A stretch of 64,000 nt of DNA from Eriocheir sinensis (taxonomy: Eukaryota; Arthropoda; Malacostraca; Decapoda; Varunidae). Position numbers and translations under genes: made by a program. Location: NCBI RefSeq assembly GCF_024679095.1, contig NW_026111763.1:124001-188000 (forward strand). Reading direction: 5' to 3'. This document shows, piece by piece, positions 54,740 through 64,000 of the stretch. Positions within the stretch are counted from its first letter, which is position 1. Each line of letters opens with the position of its first letter. The notes under the pieces are model-generated. The model saw nothing but the letters and a program-made list of their open reading frames with translations, ran no database searches and had not been told where the DNA came from.

Positions 54740-54742
54740 CTC

Positions 54743-55580
54743 TTGGTCGGATAGATGGAGATCCCTTTAACGTAGACAAGTGCCAGGTCCTTCAAGTTGA
54801 ACGAGGAATAAGAAGTTCGAATACGAAATGCGCGGCGTTAAACTCAAAGCGTTCAATGCGTCAAAGACTTGGGGTCAAAATCGCGTCAAACCTCAAATTC
54901 TCACAGCAATGCATCGATGCAGCAAATAAAGCGAACATAATGTTGGGCTTCATTAAAAGAAACTTTGTATTCAAGAATAAAGATGTAATACTCCCGCTCT
55001 ACAACAGTTTAGTTAGACCCCACTTGGAATATGCGGTAGAGTTTTGGTCCCCCCACCATGCAAAGGATATTGCTAAATTAGAAGGTGTTCAGCGTCGGGC
55101 AACGAAAATGATCCCTTCCTTGCGCAACAAATCCTACGAAGAAAGGCTACCCTTAACATGTTCTCTCTTGAGAAACGTCGCCTCCGAGGAAAACTGATCG
55201 AATGTTTTAAAATACTTAATGGTTTCACGAATGTAGACAGATCAACATTGTTTATGATCGATGACAGTCTGCGCACGAGGAACAATGGCGTAAAACTCAG
55301 ATGTAGACAAGTAAATTCAGACTGCACAAAATTTTTCTTCACCAACGTTGTAGTGCGAGAATGGAATAAGCTTCCACCATCAGTGGTCCAGTGTAACATG
55401 ATTGACTCCTTCAAAAATAAGCTCGACCGTCATTTCCTTCAACTTAATATCAACTAGAGTAGAAGTGCAACGTTTTGGAGTCTTCTGATTAATGTAAATC
55501 ACTTAGTTTAAGGACAGACCACCAAGTCTGACCATGGGGTCTGTGTGGTCTGATTTTCTATGTAAATTCTCTCTCTCTCT
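54743..55580 (+). mobile_element. CR1-like LINE copy 3, strongly 5'-truncated
   Basis: It begins at ggtcggatagatgg just after ctctctct, inside the RT after the catalytic box. It covers the thumb/C-terminal region ([56 protein letters not shown]) and the end FFTNVVVREWNKLPPSVVQC. The 3' terminus gtggtctgattttctatgt is followed by a short CT run. One frameshift near 55140. Inactive. Confidence 0.88.
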
Positions 55581-56080
55581 GTTTTTCTCCTTCCTTTCGC
55601 TCATTTCCTTGCATTTCTTTGCCTCGTTCCTTCTCATAGCTGTGTTTTTATTCATCTTTCACCCTTATCTTACTCATCACACTAACTATATTCTTTTCCT
55701 CTCCTCCTGTCCTACCAATGAAGAGTTATAAAGACTACGTGTAGGAACAGACGACATAATTGCTTTTCGCATAGTACACTGGTAGAGGTTCTGTTCGTCC
55801 CAAACTACTTTTTTAGCTGGAGTGTTTCAAAGTCCATTTCGTAATGTGTGTTCTTCCAATTGCTGCGATTTGCTTTTGTTAGAAGCTTTGTGACATGGTC
55901 GGAAGGTAAGAGGAAAATTATCTGTATCTATCTATCTATCTATCTATAATTGGGGCATACGCTGTAGCTGCTCGCTGAAGTTAGGTTGATTGAAGGTCTG
56001 GGGTCGCTTCCTGCATCAGGAGAGTCACTACATTGTGCGTGGCGGTAACGGTAACACGAGGCCAGGATCTAACCTTCCTC
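55581..56080. other. No gene seen; short (TATC)n
   Basis: T-rich then ordinary sequence. tatctatctatcta occurs at 55926-55947. Confidence 0.5.
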
Positions 56081-56608
56081 ACTGACCTCCTTCCCTCACT
56101 GTCCACAAGTCTTCCTCCCTTTCTCCCTTTCTCAGGTCTTCCTCACTCTCCCTCCTTCCCACCCTCCCCAAGTCTTCCCCACTCACTCTCCCTTTCTCAA
56201 GTCTTCCTCACTCTCCCTCCTTCCCTCTCTCACCTTCCCGAGTCTTCCTCACACTCTCCCTTTCTCAAGTCTTCCTCACTCTCCCTCCTTCCCTCTACCC
56301 TCCCCAAGTCTTCCTCACTCTCTCCCTTTCTCAAGTCTTCCTCACTCTGTCCCTTTCTCAAGTCTTCCTCACTCTCCCTCACCTTCCCAAGCCTTCCTCA
56401 CTCTCTCTCCTTCCCTCTCTCGCCGCCCCTCACCTTCCTCGTCCTCTCCCTCGTCCCCTCCCCTAACCTACCTCACTCTCTCTCCTCCCCTTTACTTTCC
56501 TCCACCTCGCCTTTATCACCTCCGCTTCCTTCCTTTGCCTCCGCCTTACTTTCCTCCAGGTCAACTAAAATCACTTCTCTCTCTCTCTCTCTCTCTCTCC
56601 TTCTTTCA

Positions 56609-56696
<88 letters not shown>

Positions 56697-56702
56697 CTCT
56701 CT
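56081..56702. repeat. CT-rich minisatellite ending in (CT)n
   Basis: Units with ctttctcaagtcttcctcac and tccctccttccctc of about 30-60 bp. A CT tract with two interruptions fills 56574-56702. Confidence 0.85.
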
Positions 56703-57315
56703 AATGGTAGGTGCGGCTGTCAAGTTATCAGGCCGCCGGGGATCGCGCAGCCTCCTTGTAATTGCCGGCGAGACAGATGCGCCCAGACAGCCCCGAGCTT
56801 CCATTTCTCTCCCCTGATGTGACTTCGCGATGAGAGAAGATCCGTGTACAGACTCATCTCGGCATCTCATCTTGTATTCTTTTTTCCTCTGTTTTTCTTG
56901 TCCTTTAAACTATTCTTTGGTTTTCTTACTAATATTTTTTCTTCAAACCTACTTCTATTCTTCCCCTTCTTTTTTCCATTCACTCATCTTTTTTTCCTCT
57001 TTTTCCTTGTCCTTTAAACTATTCTTTGCTTTTGTGATTATTTTTTTTATACCTACTTCTATTCTTCCCCTATTTGTCTTCTCTGCTTCTTTTTTTCCCA
57101 TTCTCTCATCTCCTTTTTTTTCCTCTTTTTCCTTGTCCTTTTAACTAATCTTTGCTTTTCTATTTCTTTTGTCGTCATATCTGCTACTATTCTTCTCCTA
57201 TTTGTCTTCTCTGCTTTTTTTTCCATTCTCTCATCTCCTTTTTTTCCCTCTTTTTCCTTGTCCTTTAAACTCCTCTTTGCTTTTCTGACTAATCGTTTTT
57301 TTCCTCATGCCTGTT
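56703..57315. repeat. GC-rich island then T-rich 120-bp tandem repeat
   Basis: 56703-56865 is unique GC-rich sequence with no frame. From 56875 about four units carry ttttccttgtcctttaaact, tctttgcttttct, tacttctattcttcccc and ttttccattctctcatc. Confidence 0.75.
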
Positions 57316-59129
57316 ACTGTTTTTCGAAACTAATAGATATGCAACTATCAGATGACGGCAATGCAGAGGACGCCTGGCTAAACTTTAAAAATCACTTACT
57401 CACTCAGCAGGACACATTTGTCCCCTTGTGCGAGAAGCGAATTAACAGTAATAAAAGTCCACCTTCGTTTAATAGCGAAATTAAACACTCAGTCAAGGAG
57501 AGAAAATTGTCTTACAGGTTAAAGAAAGACCAAAGCACGCCCGAAAACATTAGACTTTACAATGATGCAAGGCGACGAGTAAAAAGATTAGTGCATCAGG
57601 CAAAGCGTAGATATGAAGAAAATATTGCAGACAACTGTAAAAATAATCCGAAATCCTTCTTCAGTTACATAAACAACAGAAAGGCGATCAGAAGTGGAAT
57701 TGGACCTTTAACAAACAGCGACGGTGCACTAGTGACTGACAGCCAACACGTTGCAAACCTATTAAATAATTACTTTTCCTCGGTGTTTAATAATAACAGT
57801 CCTCCCACCACCACCACCAACACCAGTACTAATGTAAATCCCGAGCATGCATTGTCTAACTTTGAAATAAAACCCGATGAAGTCCTTAAAGCCCTCAAAT
57901 CACTTAAAACAAATAAAAGTCCCGGACCTGATAAAGTATATCCAACTCTGCTGAAAGAAACAAAGAGCGAAATACTCTCCTTCCTCACAACCGTATTCAA
58001 TATGTCCTTGCGACAAGGCATCGTCCCTTCAGATTGGAAAAAGGCTAACGTGACACCGATTTTCAAGAAAGGAGTCACAAAAGGACCAGGTAATTACAGG
58101 CCCATTAGTCTAACTTCGGTTGTAGGTAAGCTACTTGAGGGCATAATTAGAGACAAAATTGTGAGTTACCTTGAAAGCCACTCATTGATTGGGGACTCAC
58201 AACATGGCTTCCGAAACAAAAGATCCTGCCTATCAAACCTATTAACCTTTTATAACGACCTCTTCACTGTTTATGACGTAACCAAATCACTGGACGTAGT
58301 CTATCTTGATTTCCAGAAAGCGTTTGATAAAGTCCTGCATCATAAATTACTTTACAAATTAAAGCAAATAGGTATTGACGGTCAAGTAAACCAATGGATC
58401 GCGAATTGGTTGAGCAACAGACAACAAAAGTAGTGATTGACGGATTTAACTCAGAGTGGGCGCCTGTCACTAGTGGCGTCCTCAGGGCTCGGTCCTTGGC
58501 CCAGTGTCTTCATTATTTACATCAACGACGTGGATGTTGGACTCAATAACCGCATTAGTAAATTTGCAGACGACACAAAGATTGGTAACTCGGTTCTCAC
58601 TGACGAAGACAGGCAAAGCCTCCAAGAGGATTTGCACAAAATTTCAGCTTGGTCGGATAGATGGGAGATGCCCTTTAACGTAGACAAGTGCCAGGTCCTT
58701 CGTTGGAACGAGGAATAAGAAGTTCGAATACGAAATGCGCGGCATTAAACTCAAAAGCGTTCAATGCGTCAAAGACTGTTTTAAAATACCTAATGGTTTC
58801 ACGAATGTAGACAGATCAACATTGTTTATGATCGATGACAGTCTGCGCACGAGGAACAATGGCGTAAAACTCAGATGTAGACAAGTAAATTCAGACTGCA
58901 CCAAATTTTTCTTCACCAACGTTGTAGTGCGAGAATGGAATAAGCTTCCACCATCAGTGGTCCAGTGTAACACGATTGACTCCTTCAAAAATAAGCTCGA
59001 CCGTCACTTCCTTCAACTTAATATCAACTAGAGTAGAAATGCAACGTTTTGGAGTCTCCTGATTAATGTAAAATCACTTAGAGTTTAAGGACAGACCACC
59101 AAGTCTGGACCATGGGTCTGTGTCTCTGA

Positions 59130-59130
<1 letters not shown>
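57316..59130 (+). mobile_element. CR1-like LINE copy 4, 5'-truncated with an internal deletion
   Basis: It starts at the end of the endonuclease-RT linker (QLSDDGNAEDAWLNFKNHLL) and is open through most of the RT to 58433 ([30 protein letters not shown]). The FADD box follows in another frame (58437-58718). Near 58777 about 400 bp are missing compared with copies 2 and 3: SVQCVKD joins directly to CFKIPNGFTNVDRS, keeping the frame. The 3' terminus is followed by (CT)n at 59131-59157. Inactive. Confidence 0.88.

Positions 59131-59157
<27 letters not shown>
59131..59157. repeat. (CT)n at the 3' end of CR1 copy 4
   Basis: About 13 CT dinucleotides directly after LINE sequence. Confidence 0.9.
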
Positions 59158-59161
<4 letters not shown>

Positions 59162-59219
59162 CTGACCTCTGCTGAGAGAAGGTCGTGACTCACCCTGCTG
59201 CGCTCCACAACATCGCTTG

Positions 59220-59790
59220 CCCTGTGTTTTCGTCGTGCTGTTGGGATTGCGTTTGCTTTCACGTGCGTTTGTGTGTTCTCGCTTGTGGACCTTGTGTGTT
59301 GCCTGTGATTTCCTGACACGTGCTCGGTGTGTGTTCGCTTGTGGTTTCTGCCTGTGGTTGCCTCTGTGATTTGTGTTTCCGGTGTTTTTGCGTGTGATCT
59401 GGCTGTTTCTGGGTGTTCTGTGGGTTTCAGAGTGATTCAAGTGTGTTGTGTTTGGTGTTTTTGCGTGTGATTTGGCTGCTTCTAAGTGTACTGTGGGTTT
59501 CAGAGTGTTTTGAGTGTGTTGTTTTGTTTCCGGTGTTTTGCGTGTGATTTGGCTGTTTTTCGAGTGTTCTGTGTTTCGAGTGTGTTGTGTTTCCAGTGCT
59601 TTTGCGTGTGATTTGGCTGTTTATAGTGCTCTGTGGGTTTCAGAGTGTTTTGAGGTGCTGTTGTATTTCCGGTGTTTTATGAGTGACTTGAGGGTGTTTA
59701 GTCGTGCTTGTGCTTGGGTTTCTAAGTGTTTCTGTGTGTCCTGAGGTGACTTTGTGTTCCTGAGTGTCTCACGTGATTTGGGTGTGTCGA
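59220..59790. repeat. Tandem repeat of about 72-75 bp
   Basis: Units contain ttttgcgtgtgatttggctg, tctgtgggtttcagagtg and tgagtgtgttgtg. Best preserved from 59380 to 59660. Confidence 0.82.
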
Positions 59791-59799
59791 CAACCCACC

Positions 59800-60844
59800 C
59801 TTTCAATTTGAGGATTCAATCTGCTCCTCCTCACTACACCCTCTTTAAATCCCCTAGAGGATTAACACTTCCTACACCCCTTTCCCTCACCTCACCTACG
59901 GCCCCCCACCCTCGCTCACCTCCCAGCCCTTTGGCTCCTCCTCATCCCCTAGAGGATTAGCCCTTCCTGCTCCTCCCTCACCTCCACATATTTCTAAGCC
60001 CTCCCCCCCTCACTCACCTTACCTCACATCCTATTTACCCATCCCTTCACCCACCTTACCTCGCCTCTTTCTTAACCTTTCTTGTTCTCACACACCTCAC
60101 TCACCTCACATCCCTTCCTACTCCTCCTCTCTCCCACTTACCTCCTTTCCCAAACTCCCTCTCACTCATCTCACCTATTTCCTAATCCTCCTTGATCTCA
60201 CACACCTCACTCACCGCCTCCCTTTCCCCCTCTTTACTCACCTCACATCCCTTCCTACTCCTCCTCTCTCCCACCTCACCTATTTCCTAACCCTCCTTGA
60301 TCTCACACACCTCACTCACCGCCTCTCTTTCCCCCTCTTTACTCACCTCACATCTCTTCCTACTCCTCCTCTCTCCCACCTCACCTATTTCCTAACCCTC
60401 CTTGATCTCACACACCTCACTCACCGCCTCCCTTTCCCCCTATTTACTCACCTCACATCTCTTCCTACTCCTCCTCTCTCCCACCTCACCTATTTCCTAA
60501 CCCTCCTTGATCTCACACACCTCACTCACGCCTCTCTTTCCCCCTCTTTACTCACCTCACATCCCTTCCTACTCCTCCTCTCTCCCACCTCACCTATTTC
60601 CTAACCCTCCTTGATCTCACACACCTCACTCACGCCTCTCTTTCCCCCTCTTTACTCACCTCACATCCCTTCCTACTCCTTCTCTCTCCCACTTCACCTA
60701 TTTCCTAACCCTCCTTGATCTCACACACCTCTCTTTCCCCCTCTTTACTCACCTCACATCCCTTCCTACTCCTCCTCTCTCTCACTTTTCCTCCATTACT
60801 AAACTACCTCTCACACACCTCACCCCCTTTCCTAATCCCCTTCA
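59800..60844. repeat. 105-bp pyrimidine-rich tandem repeat
   Basis: Units contain cacctatttcctaaccctcc, ttgatctcacacacctcact and cctttccccctctttactca, with starts near 60281, 60386, 60491, 60595 and 60699. 59800-60100 holds more diverged copies. Confidence 0.88.
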
Positions 60845-63800
60845 CTCTGTGTTTTTATCTCTTTCATTTCAGCTAAGATGGCGCCTAAGAAGTGCAGTAC
60901 TTGTAACGGTAGCTTCTCAGCTCACTTTTTTACAGGGCGTTCTGCTGTCTGTCGACTGTGTCTCTCCAGGCAGCATCTCGAGACAAGACTGCAGGAGCAG
61001 GAAGAGAAGATGGAAGAAGGCCAGAATAAAATAATAGAGCTTTCTCTCACCAGGCAGCATCTCGAGACCAGACTGCAGGAGCAAGAAGAGAAGATGGAAG
61101 CAGGTCAGAATAAAATAATAGAGCTTTCTCGCACTGTTGCCTCCTTGCAGGAATTCATCCAGGCTAACGTTGCTGTGGTGCCAAACCCTTCTCCAACCGC
61201 CCCCTTGCCCTCAGCGGTACCGTCGACACCAGCGGACAACACCACGCAACGGGAGGATGCTAGTGGCACCGCCCATGATGGCTTCACCGTCGTGAATGGA
61301 GGAGCCAAACCAGCCAGACAAGCGATTTATCCTGTTCATTGCTTCAACAGGTTTGCCATTCTGGAGGAGGAGGACGAGCAGGAGAGCAGGTCGTTGAGTT
61401 CTGCGGCAGAGTTCCTCGTCGAAGACGGAACTATTGCTATCCTGGTGCTGGGATCGACGACATAACTGCTGCTCTTGAGGAGATCTCCCCCCAGGCTACT
61501 AATGATTCACTGTTTGTTATTCACACAGGTACGAACGACATCACCACGACCCGGTCTGAGGAACTCCTGGAGAAGTACCGTAGGCTCATCCAGCAGTATA
61601 AGACTAAATCCCCTAACATTTTGATTTCAGGAGTTCTACCACGGACTTGGGCGGAGAGCGACTTTTTCAATTAGGCCTTCAGCCTAAACAACCGCTTACA
61701 GACTCTTTGTAGGGAGCTTGACGTGGAGTTCCTAAACGCATGGGACAATTTCTATGGACAAAATGAGCTGTTCCACAGGGACGGATTGCACCTTTCTCCC
61801 ATCGGGGCAGCCAGACTCGAAGGCTCCTCAACGAAGCAGTGCGTGTCATCCGAGCAAAACGAGTCACGGCCACGTCCTCCACTCGCCCGTGTAAATAGAC
61901 GCCGTGCATCGCAACAAACCTGTAACCGTGATCCCGCAAGTACCACCCCCTCTATTCCAAAGCCTCGAGATAACTTAACAATCCTTCGTTTCAATGCGCG
62001 TAGCCTAAGATACAAATTTGCTGAACTGAGATGTCTTGCTTTAACAGAAAATTTTGACATAATTGCTATAACCGAAACATTTATCTACACCAAAAATATT
62101 TATTTAAGTTCCGAATACAACATAGATGGCTACAGACTCTTCAACAAAGATCGTAAACTGTAGAGGCGGTGGCGTCGCCCTTTATGTCAAAATCTATTTG
62201 AAACACACTGACAAAACACCGTGAAACAGTAACTGTGAACATTTGTGCGTGCTAGTAAACATTTCAAAAGTAAATTTAAATATATCTGTAACCTACAGAC
62301 CTCACTGGCAATCAATCGATGACGACCTTGAAATTTACATCGTATTAATGAAGTCACTTAATAACAGCGACTCACTTATATTAGGAGACTTTAACATCCC
62401 CCATATCGACTGGGCGACACTGTCAGGTACAGAAGGCGAGTCACATAGAATGATCGAATTTCTAGAAGAAAATTATCTAAGCCAAATGGTTTCTGAGCCA
62501 ACTCGACAAAATAATATACTCGACCTTGTTATAACGACCCAAGATAACCTTGTCAGTAGTGTCACGGTAGGAGAACACCTCGGTTCTTGCGATCATAAAT
62601 TAGTGCGCGTCGATATTAAAGCTCAATCATCAGTGACTGAAAATAAAGTAAAGGTGCCCAATTTAAAAAGAGCTAACTTCGTAGAAATCTGACAAAACTA
62701 ACAGAAATACAACTATCAGATGACGGCAACGTAGAGGAAGCCTGGCTGTTTTAAAATCACTTACTCACTCAGCAGAACACATTCGTACCTCTTGCGAGAA
62801 GCGAATTAACACTAATAAAGCCCACCGTGGTTTAATAGCGAAATTAAACAATCAGTCAATGAGAAAAAATGTTTTACAGGTTAAAGAAAGAACAAAGCAC
62901 GCCTGAGAACATTAGACTTTATAATGATGCCAGGCGACGAGTAAAAAGACTAGTAGGTCAGGCAAAGCGTAGATATGAAGAAAATATTGCAGCCAACTGT
63001 AAAATAACCTGAAATCTTTCTTCAGTTACATAAACAACAGAAAGGCGATCAAAAGTGGTATTGACCTTAACAATCAGCGACGGTGCACTAGTGACTGACA
63101 GCCAACACATTGCAAACCTCTTAAACAATTACTTTTCCTCGGTGTTTAATACTAACAGTCTTCCTCTCGCTACCACCAACACCAGTACTATTGTAAATCT
63201 CGAGCATGCATTGCCTAATTTTGAAATAACAACCGATGAAGTCCTTAAGGCTCTCCATTTACTTAAAACAAATAAAAGTCCAGGACCTGACAAAGTATAT
63301 CCAACTCTGCTGAAAGAAACGAAGAGCGAAATACTCTCCTCCCTCACAACCGTATTCAATATGTCCTTGCGACAAGGCATCGTCCCTTCAGATTGGAAAA
63401 GGCTAACGTGACACCGATTTTCAAGAAAGGAGACAAAAAAGTACCAGGTAATTACAGGCCCATTAGTCTAACTTCGGTTGTAGGTAAGCTACTTGAGGGC
63501 ATAATTATAGACAAAATTGTGAGTTACCTTGAAAGCCACTCATTGATTGGGGACTCACAACATGGCTTTCGAAACAAAAGATCCTGCCTATCAAACCTAT
63601 TAACCTTTTATAACGACCTCTTCACTGTTTATGACGTAACCAAATCAGTGGACGTAGTCTATCTTGATTTCCAGAAAGCGTTTGATAAAGTCCCGCATCA
63701 TAAATTACTTTACAAATTAAAGCAAATAGGTATTGACGGTCAAGTAAACCAATGGATCGCGAATTGGTTGAGCAACAGACAACAAAGAGTAGTGATTGAC

Positions 63801-64000
63801 GGATTTAACTCAGAGTGGGCGCCTGTCACTAGTGGCGTCACTCAGGGCTCGGTTCTTGGCCCAGTGCTCTTCATTATTTACATCAACGACGTGGATGTTG
63901 GACTCAATAACCGCATTAGTAAATTTGCAGACGACACAAAGATTGGTAACTCGGTTCTCACTGACGAAGACAGGCAAAGCCTCCAAGAGGATTTGCACAA
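60845..64000 (+). mobile_element. CR1-like LINE copy 5: ORF1 with esterase, endonuclease, RT (runs off the window)
   Basis: This is the most complete member. ORF1 starts at ATG 60878. Residues 7-30 have CSTC...CRLC, a zinc-binding-like Cys cluster. Residues 31-88 hold two copies of RQHLETRLQEQEEKME, a duplicated coiled coil. A Pro/Ser/Thr linker and a frameshift near 61440 follow. The SGNH/GDSL-type region then shows SLFVIHTGTNDITTTRSEEL (block III) and FHRDGLHLSPIGAARL (D-x-x-H block), with a TAG at 61672-61674 between them. The same frame continues into the APE endonuclease (LTILRFNARSLRYKFAELRC, FDIIAITETFI) and then SDSLILGDFNIPHIDWATLS and SCDHKLVRVDIK. The RT (63055 on: [37 protein letters not shown]) carries several single-base losses. 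A ttcag sits just before ctaagATG. The copy is inactive as written. Confidence 0.88.

Overview
This window is eukaryotic nuclear DNA, most likely from a decapod crustacean. That is an inference from several features: very dense di-, tri- and tetranucleotide microsatellites, many minisatellites, CR1-, Jockey- and tRNA-SINE-type elements, PIF/Harbinger- and piggyBac-like short elements, and arthropod-type TTAGG runs. No prokaryotic gene, rRNA, free tRNA gene or CRISPR array was found. Most long open frames are simple-repeat artefacts.

Layout. 0-2.5 kb: pyrimidine-rich DNA and a 20/23-bp minisatellite. 2.7-6.4 kb: the 3' end of a host gene. A tandem array of splice-acceptor-like units leads into the terminal exon of a single-pass membrane protein, followed by a poly(A) signal. 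6.4-12.5 kb: unrelated tandem repeats, a Jockey-type 3' fragment and two short inverted-repeat elements. 12.8-18.6 kb: two minus-strand non-LTR retrotransposons with a C-terminal zinc knuckle and a restriction-endonuclease-like region, each bounded by (TAC)n. 18.6-23.7 kb: microsatellites and a 140-bp higher-order repeat. 23.3-26.4 kb: a SINE and a CR1-like LINE.

26.4-37.0 kb: a segmental duplication carrying two copies of an apparently intronless, unrecognised gene. Copy 1 keeps a frame of about 530 codons; copy 2 is frameshifted. The protein has three related cassettes, and the second combines GILK and KCVRF, matching the SILK and RVxF docking motifs for protein phosphatase 1. A LINE fragment sits inside copy 2, and a PIF/Harbinger transposase remnant begins at its right edge.

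37-48 kb: TTAGG-like repeats, a 51-bp array that is open in one frame, a second SINE type, very long GT/GTGC tracts, a candidate TATA promoter and another CR1 copy. 48-54.6 kb: SINE and LINE fragments, a decaying gene for a protein with 53-residue repeats, and a large inverted repeat whose arms both encode the same signal peptide and whose centre holds a SINE. 54.7-64 kb: three more copies of the CR1 family. The last has a recognisable ORF1 (Cys cluster, duplicated coiled coil, SGNH-esterase motifs), then endonuclease and reverse transcriptase, and runs off the window.

No operon-like or pathway organisation is visible. The genes worth attention are the membrane-protein exon, the duplicated cassette gene, the 53-residue-repeat gene and the inverted-repeat signal-peptide exon. 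The rest is repeats and mobile elements, many of them joined to microsatellites in a recurring way.
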